Source: a bacterium (GTDB taxonomy: Bacteria > Patescibacteriota > UBA1384 > CAJBMM01). From it: a stretch of 18,680 bases of DNA. Numbering within the stretch: the first letter of the stretch is position 1; the number at the start of each line of letters is the position of its first letter. The position numbers were made by a program, and so were the translations under genes. This document shows, piece by piece, positions 1 to 6,804 of the stretch. The notes beneath the pieces were generated by a model that saw only the letters and a list, made by a program, of their open reading frames with translations, had not been told where the DNA came from and ran no database searches. The stretch lies in contig DAHXOW010000057.1 in assembly GCA_027364665.1 (NCBI GenBank), positions 1 through 18,680 on the forward strand, written 5' to 3'.

Positions 1-53
1 GCGTTGTCTCCCGGGTCATTCTTCAAAAAAATGGTATTTTCTTTTTCAGCCAA
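1..53 (-). CDS. Start of a further suf-operon gene, probably sufD (partial, runs off the window)
   Basis: An open frame begins at a TTG at 53-51 on the minus strand and continues to the window edge; it reads (M)AEKENTIFLKNDPGDN. It overlaps the last 8 nt of sufB. A strong Shine-Dalgarno (GGAGG, inside the sufB 3' end) lies 6 nt before the TTG, which is why I prefer this start over an out-of-frame ATG at about 19-17. Position after sufC and sufB suggests SufD, the SufB partner in the SufBC2D scaffold, but only 17 residues are visible, so this rests on operon order rather than on sequence similarity. Confidence 0.5.
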   Translation of the reverse strand, partial: MAEKENTIFLKNDPGDN

Positions 54-1434
54 CCGACCCCTCCATTTGCATATTAATCAATCTGTTTAGTTCAACGGCG
101 TATTCCATCGGCAATTCCTTGGTAAAAGGGCTTAAAAATCCGTTGACTATCAAGGCTCTAGCCTCATTCTCGGTAAGACCTCTTGATCTTAAAAAAAGGC
201 ATTGTTGATCTTCAATACGACTGATACTCGCTTCATGTTCTACACTGACCTGATCCGACTGGATTTTCATTTCCGGATAAGTATTACTAACCGAAGAGTC
301 ATCAACCAGCAAAGCGTCGCATTCGACCCGGCTCTGACAATGACTATGGCCAGGCGCAATAAACACTAAGCCGCGGTAATTGGTGATCCCGCCTGATTCG
401 CTGATCGATTTTGCTCTGATTAACGATCTGGTCCGGTCAGCAAGGTGAAGCACTTTTCCACCGCTATCCTGTTTTTGTCCTGAGCTTGCCACGGCAATTG
501 ATAATATATCACCCCTTGCCCCGGGCTCGGTTAGATAGACACTTGGATATTTCATGGTTAATTTTGATCCTAAATTGCCATCTATCCATTCGACGTAAGC
601 ATTCTTTTTTGCCACCGCCCGTTTGGTCACCAAATTAAAAATGTTTTTTGACCAATTTTGAATCGTTGTATACCTGACATGCGCGCCTGGTAAGGCAATG
701 ATTTCCACAACGGCTGCATGCAAAGATTGTCTACGGTAAACCGGTGCCGTACATCCTTCAATGTAGTTCACTTCACTTTCCTCATCGGCAATAATCAACG
801 TTCTTTCGAATTGCCCCATTTGTGGCGCGTTGATACGAAAATAGGCTTGAAGAGGCCACTCTAACTTGACTCCTTGGGGCACATAAATAAAACTTCCGCC
901 AGACCAAAGCGCAGAGTTCAACGCGGCAAATTTATTGTCCGACGCGGGGACTATTGTCGCAAAGTACTTTTTAAAAAGATCAGGATATTTTTTTAAAGCC
1001 GTATCGGTATCACAGAAAATGACGCCTTTTTTCTTTAATTGGTCTCGGAGTTGACCGTATATAACCGTTGATTCAAATTGTGCTGATACTCCTCCCAGAA
1101 ATTGACGCTCGGCCTGTGGTATACCAAGCCGCTCAAAGGTATCTTTGATTTCCAATGGTACCTTGTCCCAAGTATCAACCGGTTGTTGGGTTGCTGCCAA
1201 ATAATCAGTTAATCGATCGGTTCTCAATTCGGCTAATTCCGGTTGTTTTGCCCAATCAGGTAACTCTTTGCGGTGATAAATATCTAAAGCGGCTAAGCGA
1301 AAACGTTTCATCCATTCCGGCTCCTTTTTTTCACTCGACAATTTGATGACGGTTTCTGAATTCAGGCCTGATGTTAATTTGCGGTGGGCTTGGTATTTGG
1401 TTGTGATTTGCCACGGATCTGTTTTGGTCATCAA
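46..1434 (-). CDS. sufB: Fe-S cluster assembly scaffold protein SufB
   Basis: SufB is the scaffold subunit of the cytoplasmic SUF machine (SufBC2D), on which Fe-S clusters are built before transfer to apoproteins. The 462-aa length matches the family (about 465-495). Recognisable family segments are SGGSFIYVPQGV near residue 178, a NYIEGCTAP region near 224, and the C-terminal block with SVEHEASISRIEDQ, the SRGLTENEARALIVNGF segment and PFTKELPMEYAVELN, ending EGSVG. This C-terminus is closer to the Firmicutes type than to the E. coli type. Within the C-terminal SRIEDQQCLF segment a Cys lies a few residues before the E. coli SufB catalytic Cys position, which here seems to be Leu, as I recall for B. 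subtilis. The ATG overlaps the sufC stop by 4 nt (ATGA), implying translational coupling. Confidence 0.97.
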   Translation of the reverse strand: MMTKTDPWQITTKYQAHRKLTSGLNSETVIKLSSEKKEPEWMKRFRLAALDIYHRKELPDWAKQPELAELRTDRLTDYLAATQQPVDTWDKVPLEIKDTFERLGIPQAERQFLGGVSAQFESTVIYGQLRDQLKKKGVIFCDTDTALKKYPDLFKKYFATIVPASDNKFAALNSALWSGGSFIYVPQGVKLEWPLQAYFRINAPQMGQFERTLIIADEESEVNYIEGCTAPVYRRQSLHAAVVEIIALPGAHVRYTTIQNWSKNIFNLVTKRAVAKKNAYVEWIDGNLGSKLTMKYPSVYLTEPGARGDILSIAVASSGQKQDSGGKVLHLADRTRSLIRAKSISESGGITNYRGLVFIAPGHSHCQSRVECDALLVDDSSVSNTYPEMKIQSDQVSVEHEASISRIEDQQCLFLRSRGLTENEARALIVNGFLSPFTKELPMEYAVELNRLINMQMEGSVG

Positions 1435-2156
1435 AATACTCCTAGAGCGTGGTAACCATGCTCATTAACATCGCGCGCTAATTGGTAGTCTCCGCTTTTA
1501 ACAATTGATCCGTTCGAAATTAGTTGCGCTTTATCAGGCTTTAATATTTCAAGTATTTTTTCCTGGTGTGAGATAACTAAAATTGAGCGATTGCCGTTTA
1601 AATATTGTTTTAATATCTGAGAAAGTGTTTTTAAAGCGTCAACGTCTAGACCGGAATCGATTTCATCCAAAATCAAGAATTCTGGTTGGTGCAAAAGAAC
1701 TGTTGCGATTTCCAGACGTTTTCTCTCGCCCCCTGAAATCCCCGAATCAAGGTCACGGGAAGCAAAATCATCTCCTAGCCCAACTTTTTGTAACACGTCC
1801 CGTAATTTTTGCCGGAATCCGGGGGCCGGATGATGTTTACTGGTCGTCAGCCTGAGATATTCACCAACGGACACTCCGGGGATATTAACGGGAATTTGAT
1901 GCGTTATCATCAATCCGGCTAAGGACCTTTTCTCAGGAGGCCAATCATTAATAAACTGATCTTTGTAAATTATTTCACCGCCAGTGACGTTGTATTGCGG
2001 ATAGCCTATGACCGTGTGCGCCAGACTGCTTTTACCGCTTCCGTTCGGGCCAAGCAGTGCTTGTATTTCTCCGGCCGCAATTGACAGGTTCAATGACTTT
2101 AAAATTATTTTATCGCCAACCGATACGGAAAGATTTTTGGCCTCAAATAGATTCAT
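1431..2156 (-). CDS. sufC: Fe-S cluster assembly ATPase SufC
   Basis: SufC is the ABC-type ATPase that drives conformational change in the SufBC2D scaffold; it is cytoplasmic, not a transporter. With the ATG at 2156 the protein is 241 aa and begins MNLFEAKNLSVSVG. Walker A (GPNGSGKSS), signature (SGGERKR) and Walker B (FLILDEIDSGLD) are all intact, and the DEIDSGLD form is typical of SufC. A longer reading from a TTG at 2189 would add 11 residues but overlaps rrf2; the ATG one base after the rrf2 stop (TAA G ATG) fits the family N-terminus better. It overlaps sufB by 4 nt. Confidence 0.96.
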   Translation of the reverse strand: MNLFEAKNLSVSVGDKIILKSLNLSIAAGEIQALLGPNGSGKSSLAHTVIGYPQYNVTGGEIIYKDQFINDWPPEKRSLAGLMITHQIPVNIPGVSVGEYLRLTTSKHHPAPGFRQKLRDVLQKVGLGDDFASRDLDSGISGGERKRLEIATVLLHQPEFLILDEIDSGLDVDALKTLSQILKQYLNGNRSILVISHQEKILEILKPDKAQLISNGSIVKSGDYQLARDVNEHGYHALGVF

Positions 2157-2157
2157 C

Positions 2158-2535
2158 TTAATTTGCTTTCTGTCGTTTAATGGTTTCAATTACTTCGTGT
2201 CTCATCTTTTTCCACATTTGATTTAATCTGCATGTGTGCTGTTTCTGACATGGAGAGCAGATCTTGTCGTACGGATAATCAGACAGGACAAATTCATAAT
2301 TGTAAACCGACAGATATTGATAAAGATCAACGTTTCTGCCCGCCTCGGTAATTTTTATTCCGCCATTTATTCCTTCTTTTGTTTCAATATAACCGCTTTT
2401 TTTGAGCGGCTTGATGATACGTTTAAACTGACTTTGGCTGACACTTAATTCATTCGACAATTGGTCAATCTTTTGATAGTCGTATTGGTGTTCGTTCAGA
2501 TGAGCTAACAAAACAACAGCAATTGACTGTTGCAT
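2158..2535 (-). CDS. Rrf2-family regulator (SufR/IscR-like), probable Fe-S sensor
   Basis: A 125-aa protein with the Rrf2 layout: an N-terminal winged helix-turn-helix (recognition region about residues 27-47, wing with GINGGIKIT near 55-63) followed by a dimerisation helix and a Cys cluster at 93, 96 and 102 (CSPCQKQHTC). Rrf2 proteins such as IscR, NsrR and SufR bind a [2Fe-2S] or [4Fe-4S] cluster through three Cys in this region and repress or activate Fe-S genes according to cluster status. The C-x2-C-x5-C spacing differs from IscR (C-x5-C-x5-C). It is the first gene of the suf operon and has a perfect inverted repeat over its promoter, consistent with autoregulation. AAGGA lies 8 nt before the ATG. 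Confidence 0.92.
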   Translation of the reverse strand: MQQSIAVVLLAHLNEHQYDYQKIDQLSNELSVSQSQFKRIIKPLKKSGYIETKEGINGGIKITEAGRNVDLYQYLSVYNYEFVLSDYPYDKICSPCQKQHTCRLNQMWKKMRHEVIETIKRQKAN

Positions 2536-2585
2536 AAACTAGTCCTTTTTATGAACTAGTTTATGGAAAGGTTATTATTTGTCAA
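2533..2585 (-). promoter_or_regulatory. suf operon promoter with overlapping Rrf2 operator
   Basis: Minus strand: -35 TTGACA at 2585-2580 (perfect), 16-nt spacer, -10 TAAACT at 2563-2558 (4/6). The -10 lies inside the left arm of a perfect 11-bp inverted repeat, CATAAACTAGT at 2533-2543 and its complement at 2555-2565, separated by 11 nt. The inner arm reaches the rrf2 ATG. A dyad placed over -10, start site and RBS is the expected position for a repressor; assignment to the adjacent Rrf2 protein is inferred from context. Confidence 0.75.
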
Positions 2586-2599
2586 ATTGTTAGCTGATT

Positions 2600-3247
2600 T
2601 TATAGTTGTTGATTAACGGCACTGGTTAGATCAGTTTGTGTTAAGTTGCCTTGATATAGAACATTGTTGATATAAATTGATGGCGTACCCGGTAAACCGA
2701 GCGCATTAGCCTCGTTTAAATCGGTATTGATATTAGCCATATAGCTACTTTTATTTGAAGTGTAGGCCTGTTTGAACTGAGCCTCGCTTTGTCCTGTTAA
2801 GACTGCGAATTTAGCAAACATGTCTGTCGGATCGCTTAAACTGGCCCATGAATTTTGATTTTCAAAAAGCAGATCGTGCATTTGCCAGAATTTTCCCTGA
2901 GTATTAGATATTTCCGCCGCAATTGCAGCGTTCATCGCATTTGGATGAATACTGGTTAGGGGAAAATATCTGTACTGTAGGGCTACCTCGTTCGAATGGC
3001 TTGAAACGATTTGATCGAGCATCGGAGCAACTTCTGCACAGGCAGGGCACTCAAAATCGGCGAACTCGACAATCCTGACTTTCGGATTCTTGGCTCCCTT
3101 AGTCGGGGCTCCATTCCGCCAGACATTACTGGAACTAGCGGTCGCATTACTCGGCGAAGATGATGTCTGTGTGTAGATAATCACCCCAATCGATACCAAT
3201 AAAGTCAAACCAACCACTACCAGTAAAATCGAAACTTCTTTAGTCAA
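2600..3247 (-). CDS. Membrane-anchored DsbA-like thiol-disulfide oxidoreductase
   Basis: A 215-aa protein with one N-terminal membrane helix (about residues 6-26), a Ser/Thr/Asn-rich linker (27-45), then a thioredoxin-fold DsbA-type domain. The redox motif is FECPACAEV (Cys67 and Cys70, C-P-A-C), and the cis-Pro loop is GLPGTPSIYIN near residues 184-194. It should sit outside the membrane and oxidise or isomerise cysteines in exported proteins, like BdbD or DsbA. The start is TTG with AAGGA 6-7 nt upstream; no in-frame ATG gives a complete protein. It follows a 90-aa zinc-type protein by 39 nt but has its own promoter. The 6-Cys prepilin encoded upstream is a possible client (inference). Confidence 0.93.
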   Translation of the reverse strand: MTKEVSILLVVVGLTLLVSIGVIIYTQTSSSPSNATASSSNVWRNGAPTKGAKNPKVRIVEFADFECPACAEVAPMLDQIVSSHSNEVALQYRYFPLTSIHPNAMNAAIAAEISNTQGKFWQMHDLLFENQNSWASLSDPTDMFAKFAVLTGQSEAQFKQAYTSNKSSYMANINTDLNEANALGLPGTPSIYINNVLYQGNLTQTDLTSAVNQQL

Positions 3248-3273
3248 ATTAAATCCTTGTTTTTAGTTGATTA

Positions 3274-3302
3274 ATTGTACCAGTCATTAATGACCATGTC
3301 GA
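3274..3302 (-). promoter_or_regulatory. Promoter of the DsbA-like gene with a 12-bp palindrome in the spacer
   Basis: Minus strand: -35 TCGACA at 3302-3297 (5/6), 17-nt spacer, extended -10 TGgTACAAT with the hexamer at 3279-3274 (5/6). The spacer contains the perfect palindrome GTCATTAATGAC at 3283-3294, which also covers the stop codon of the upstream gene. The predicted leader is about 20 nt and carries AAGGA. The promoter elements are read directly; a regulatory role for the palindrome is inference. Confidence 0.6.
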
Positions 3303-3559
3303 GATTCGGAGGCTTTGTTTTGATCATTAAATAAATCGGCTTCACCAACAGATAATTTTTTAAGCGACTCGTCTCCCAAAGCTTTTTTTGCACACTGGTA
3401 GCAGAGTATCTGACCGTTCTCAGACAGATCTCTAACCAGTTCGGAGGCAAACGATGATGCCGTAACCGTCGGCCAAATTGAAGAACTGACAAAATGGTCG
3501 CCCGATTCGATATTGCGATGACAAATCGTACAGGTCATAAAAAGATGGTTTTCGAACAT
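3287..3559 (-). CDS. Small hypothetical protein with two CxxC pairs (zinc-ribbon-like)
   Basis: A 90-aa protein preceded by a strong Shine-Dalgarno (GGAGG, 4 nt before ATG). Cys10-x2-Cys13 followed by His14, and Cys53-x2-Cys56, form a possible four-Cys metal site with about 40 residues between the knuckles. There is no signal peptide or membrane segment, so a cytoplasmic zinc-ribbon or rubredoxin-like fold is plausible. The C-terminus is charged and ends in RHGH. It lies 15 nt after the 112-aa gene and just before the DsbA-like gene. I do not recognise a named family. Another frame across the same region (3271-3492) lacks a start signal and is not counted. Confidence 0.72.
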   Translation of the reverse strand: MFENHLFMTCTICHRNIESGDHFVSSSIWPTVTASSFASELVRDLSENGQILCYQCAKKALGDESLKKLSVGEADLFNDQNKASESRHGH

Positions 3560-3574
3560 TGTTCCTCCGTTTCC

Positions 3575-3913
3575 TTAAATTTTTTTATCGTTTCTGGACA
3601 AAACAATTAAACCGGCTATCTCCTGATGAAGCTCCTGCCCGGCTAAACTGATCCTTTCTTCAACATTCGGGACATGCAATTTTAAATAATCGATGATAGT
3701 TGAATCGTTGGGATTATTGGCCAATCTCACAACCAGCTCTTCGTGATGCTCGAGTGGTAATACTAACAATAACTTATCAATGATTCGATGGTGATACATT
3801 GACCAGATTAAACTTATTAAATCGTCTTTCTCTTGCTCGCTTAGGGAAAATTCATCCAGTAATAAGAGTGATTCATTGACAGGCACCAGGTGACTGTAAA
3901 ACGGTTTATCCAT
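3575..3913 (-). CDS. Small helical hypothetical protein, DUF5663-like
   Basis: A 112-aa acidic protein that appears all-helical: amphipathic helices at about 12-24, 25-42, 43-65 and 72-100, without Cys, signal peptide or membrane helix. The pattern (a leucine-rich segment, SLSEQEKDDLISLIWSMY, then IDKLLLVLPLEHHEELVVRL) resembles DUF5663, which I associate with CPR genomes; that match is from memory. The ATG follows the stop of the upstream secreted-protein gene by one base (TAA G ATG), and AAAGGA lies inside the end of that gene. Tight coupling suggests a shared role, possibly as an adaptor, but no function can be assigned. Confidence 0.72.
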   Translation of the reverse strand: MDKPFYSHLVPVNESLLLLDEFSLSEQEKDDLISLIWSMYHHRIIDKLLLVLPLEHHEELVVRLANNPNDSTIIDYLKLHVPNVEERISLAGQELHQEIAGLIVLSRNDKKI

Positions 3914-3914
3914 C

Positions 3915-4853
3915 TTAAAATCCTTTCGGTCCTAATTGATTTGTCGGTATGTTATTGGTAATCGGCAACATGATAACCTGAGTCTTTCTAGAACTTCCGG
4001 CTGCAGCTCCGAACAGATAGAAAAATTCCGGCGATCCTCCAAAAACCTTACCAGTATAAACCCCTGGCCCAGAGTCACGAATATCGCCAACCACTACCGC
4101 AGTGTGGTAATTATTACTGGCTTTTGGAACTTGAATGACCAGATAGCGCTGACCGGCCAGATTTTTCGCTCCACCGGACGCGAATTGGTCGGACAGGAAA
4201 GTTTGAGCGGCAACATACCACTCTTCTTCCGGTCCGGCAGGTACATAACCCCAAGCTCCTGTTTTCGGTGTGAGGCCGGACAAGGTTGCCAGTGGATCGT
4301 TCGCGCTGACATGTTGTTCCGCGGTGTCTCCGGGATGTGTTGGCAAATGTTGTTCTGCTCCCATATAGCCAAACTCATCCCTTAACTGAAAACCTGAATT
4401 AGTAGCCGGCGACACGCTAATACCCCATTGTTGTTCGACCATCTTTTTTATCGCGCTTAGTTGATCGTCAGTTAAATTACCTTGCATCGGTAAATTTTGT
4501 CCCAGAATATTTTTTAGTTGATCGACAAATTGGCTTTCAGTTAATTTTGGTGGAGCGGGTATTTCTGGTCCCAGCACCTGGTGAACGGACGAGGCGCTTG
4601 GAATTGACGGTTTAGCTTGTCCTGGTGGAGCATTGGTCTTAATTTGATTATGTGCTGTTACAGGAGAAATAAATAAGGCTCCGGCCATTGTTGCACCGGC
4701 AATTGCTTTTGTGCCCATTTGTTTAAATTCCTGAAGATTAAAACGGTGTTTCTTTAACAGTTTCTTGAAATGACCGTGAGTCTGATAAAAACCCTTGATT
4801 ATGGATTGCTGATGGCGCTTAAAATATTGCTTTAGGTGTTGATAATCAGTCAT
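3915..4853 (-). CDS. Secreted or membrane-anchored hypothetical protein with a C-terminal beta-rich domain
   Basis: A 312-aa protein in four parts. Residues 1-46 are basic (many Lys/His/Arg). Residues 47-67 are one hydrophobic segment ending SPVTA-HN, which could be a signal peptide with an unusually long basic n-region or an anchor. Residues 68-155 are Pro-rich followed by a helical stretch with LTDDQLSAIKKMVEQQWG. Residues 156-312 form a conserved-looking domain beginning GYMGAEQHLPTHPGDTAEQH and containing VVVGDIRDSGPGVYTGKVFGGSPEFFY. The D-SGPG element recalls the double-psi beta-barrel seen in RlpA-type and 3D cell-wall proteins (inference). I recall similar unnamed GPEQHLP/PGD proteins in CPR genomes. 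GAGGA precedes the ATG. Confidence 0.8.
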   Translation of the reverse strand: MTDYQHLKQYFKRHQQSIIKGFYQTHGHFKKLLKKHRFNLQEFKQMGTKAIAGATMAGALFISPVTAHNQIKTNAPPGQAKPSIPSASSVHQVLGPEIPAPPKLTESQFVDQLKNILGQNLPMQGNLTDDQLSAIKKMVEQQWGISVSPATNSGFQLRDEFGYMGAEQHLPTHPGDTAEQHVSANDPLATLSGLTPKTGAWGYVPAGPEEEWYVAAQTFLSDQFASGGAKNLAGQRYLVIQVPKASNNYHTAVVVGDIRDSGPGVYTGKVFGGSPEFFYLFGAAAGSSRKTQVIMLPITNNIPTNQLGPKGF

Positions 4854-4864
4854 CCTATCCTCAA

Positions 4865-5272
4865 TCAGTCCGTTGATTTAGCTATAATAATTGCATTTAA
4901 CATTTGATTGTTTAAATCTGAAACGCTGGAAAGACTGCAATAGTGGGTCATCCCAGCGATTTTTAATTGGCTAGCCTGGTGAAAATCGGCTGGGACCGGT
5001 GTCTTGATAGGGAGACCGATAAATATTTCCAAACGATCTACCCCTATTCTAATTGTAGCAAAAATTTTCTCCTTATTTTTTAATGCCATAAATGATCCTT
5101 GCGAAACGACCTGAATCGGACCTTTCTTTTGTAACTGACGTAACAATTCATTAAACAAAGGTTCAAGCAAGGCTTTGCGGCCCTTAAAATAACCGCTTAA
5201 GGTATCGTCAACACAAACATGATTGGGATCATGTTCAATAAACCTTTCATGACAGTGTTTGCATTGCCACAT
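4865..5272 (-). CDS. DUF5655-domain protein with N-terminal zinc knuckle
   Basis: A 135-aa protein. Residues 1-20 hold a compact zinc-binding motif, Cys4-x2-Cys7 then His18-x-Cys20 (MWQCKHCHERF...NHVC). Residues about 33-130 match the DUF5655 pattern: a helix with LLEPLFNELLRQL, a QGSFMALKNKEKIFATI strand pair, and a final segment TTHYCSLSS-like (MTHYCSLSSVSDLN). DUF5655 also occurs as a C-terminal domain on restriction-type proteins, but the stand-alone zinc-DUF5655 form has no established function. It starts 21 nt after rmuC and ends 11 nt before the secreted-protein gene, so it is an internal operon gene. Confidence 0.85.
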   Translation of the reverse strand: MWQCKHCHERFIEHDPNHVCVDDTLSGYFKGRKALLEPLFNELLRQLQKKGPIQVVSQGSFMALKNKEKIFATIRIGVDRLEIFIGLPIKTPVPADFHQASQLKIAGMTHYCSLSSVSDLNNQMLNAIIIAKSTD

Positions 5273-5293
5273 AAACTAAGCATATCATTCAAT

Positions 5294-6283
5294 CTAATCA
5301 CTGGGCAATTTTTCATGTCCTCGATCGATCGTTTCTAATCTTGAGCCGATTTTATTAATCTGTTTTTCAACATCCAAATATTTACTTCCTGCGTTTTGAA
5401 GGTGGCCCCCAAGCACGTTAAACTCTTTAGAAAAGTGTGCAAAATCATTATTCAAAGACTGCAGATTAATCAGAATATCCCTGGCTTCCTGCTCGATTCG
5501 ATATCCCTTTAAACCCAATAAAATAGCTTGCAGATAAATATATAAGGTATTAGGCGAAACCGGTATGACTTTTTTTCTGAAGGCGTAATTAAGAATATTT
5601 CCTTCCTTGTCATCTCTTAAAATCGTCTGATAATAAACGTTCTCTGCCGGTATGTACATCAAAGCAAAATCAAGTGTTCCTTCGGCGGGGCGAATATATT
5701 TGTTGGCGATCGCATCAATGTGTTTTTTGACGTCGGTGGCGAACTGTCTGTCGGTTTGATCTCCTGATCTGAAATTCTCCAGAGGAAATTTTGCGTCAAT
5801 CGGGACCAGTAAATCGTTATGCAACTTGACGATCGCGTCAACTTTCTCACCGTCCTTGAATGAATGTTGCAAAGCATATTGATTGCCAGGCAAAAGCTGA
5901 GACAACATATCGCCCAGGAAAAGTTCTCCCAGATTACCCCGAAGTTTTGGGGTTTTTAGTATGTCTTGCAAGGACGAAATGTCTTTTCCTACCTCGAAAA
6001 TTCTTTTACTACCCTCGTCTAATCTGACTAAACGCTCTTGGACCGCTCCGAAAACCCGCGCCGCTTGATCTAGTCGCTGATCAATATTTTGATTTGTCTG
6101 ACTGAGAGTCTGCCGATGTTCTGACAGTTGCTGTGAAATCAAAAGCTGGAATTGTTGCAGTTGATTTTGGATCCGCTGATCGAGTTCAGCCCTGCTTTTA
6201 ATCTGCCTGTTGAAATTATAATAGATCAAGCTAAAAATTATCAGTAACAAAATAATGAGGGCCGCTGATAGAAAAACAATCAT
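5294..6283 (-). CDS. rmuC: RmuC-family DNA recombination protein
   Basis: RmuC proteins carry a nuclease-like core of the PD-(D/E)xK superfamily and in E. coli limit inversions at short repeats. This 329-aa copy is shorter than E. coli RmuC (about 475). It has an N-terminal membrane helix (about residues 3-23), a Gln-rich coiled coil (about 27-75), and the RmuC domain from about 95 to 300, with LRGNLGELFLGDMLSQLLP, VDAIVKLHNDLLVPIDAKFPLENF (the conserved D-x-KFP segment) and FALMYIPAENVYYQTI. It overlaps the preceding membrane-protein gene by 1 nt (TGATG). Confidence 0.95.
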   Translation of the reverse strand: MIVFLSAALIILLLIIFSLIYYNFNRQIKSRAELDQRIQNQLQQFQLLISQQLSEHRQTLSQTNQNIDQRLDQAARVFGAVQERLVRLDEGSKRIFEVGKDISSLQDILKTPKLRGNLGELFLGDMLSQLLPGNQYALQHSFKDGEKVDAIVKLHNDLLVPIDAKFPLENFRSGDQTDRQFATDVKKHIDAIANKYIRPAEGTLDFALMYIPAENVYYQTILRDDKEGNILNYAFRKKVIPVSPNTLYIYLQAILLGLKGYRIEQEARDILINLQSLNNDFAHFSKEFNVLGGHLQNAGSKYLDVEKQINKIGSRLETIDRGHEKLPSD

Positions 6284-6804
6284 CAGTCATCTCTTTTTTC
6301 TTCAGCCTCTTCACCTTCTGATTCGTCAGGAAAATCAGCTGATAGTTTTTCTCGTCTTTTGATAACCAAAACGCCGACGGTAATCAAGGCGATTGCCAGG
6401 ACGTAATCACTTAAATTAAAACCGACTAACAACAGAACGACGGTTACTACGGACCAGAACCAGACCCATGATTTAAACCAGTATTTTCTTTTCATCGGGA
6501 GAAAAGAGACTAGAATTATTAAAGGAAAAAGAAACATGCTCTGGCTGTTATAAGTATTGGATGTGTAAATTTCAAATATGTTAAGCATGCTTAAAAGTAT
6601 CAGCAGCCAACCGATCGCCAAAAACCACAAGTGCTTTTTACCCGTCAGAATATACTCACCCAGTAAAAGCAGTCCGGGGACTAACAGTAAAAGCGGCCAA
6701 ATCGTGTACCAAATATCCACCTGAGGCAAAAGTTGACTGATCAGCAAAACAATCCCCGCTAAGATCAAATCAACCGCAATTACGTTCCGTAAATAACCTT
6801 TCAT
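6283..6804 (-). CDS. Small multi-pass membrane protein, LiaF/DUF5668-like topology
   Basis: A 173-aa protein with about five to six hydrophobic segments (roughly residues 8-25, 31-53, 60-75, 88-103, 114-130 and 133-147) and a strongly acidic cytoplasmic tail (DFPDESEGEEAEEKRDD). Paired short helices with W and P in the turns resemble the membrane part of LiaF/DUF5668 proteins, an uncertain assignment. It overlaps the P-type ATPase by 4 nt and rmuC by 1 nt, so it is translationally coupled to both. A role as an accessory subunit of the Mg2+ ATPase is possible but rests only on position. Confidence 0.85.
   Translation of the reverse strand: MKGYLRNVIAVDLILAGIVLLISQLLPQVDIWYTIWPLLLLVPGLLLLGEYILTGKKHLWFLAIGWLLILLSMLNIFEIYTSNTYNSQSMFLFPLIILVSFLPMKRKYWFKSWVWFWSVVTVVLLLVGFNLSDYVLAIALITVGVLVIKRREKLSADFPDESEGEEAEEKRDD

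Noticed and set aside
46..48. Possible UGA=Gly recoding, as in some CPR lineages
   Set aside because: TGA ends SufB exactly after the family's EGSVG terminus, and TGA stops are used in normal ATGA and TGATG overlaps.
2157..2189. Longer SufC starting at TTG 2189
   Set aside because: It would overlap rrf2 by 32 nt and add residues not seen in the family; ATG at 2156 matches the usual SufC N-terminus.
3271..3492. 73-codon minus-strand frame overlapping the 90-aa gene
   Set aside because: Out of frame with the 90-aa CxxC protein, which has a GGAGG site and a proper ATG; this one has neither.
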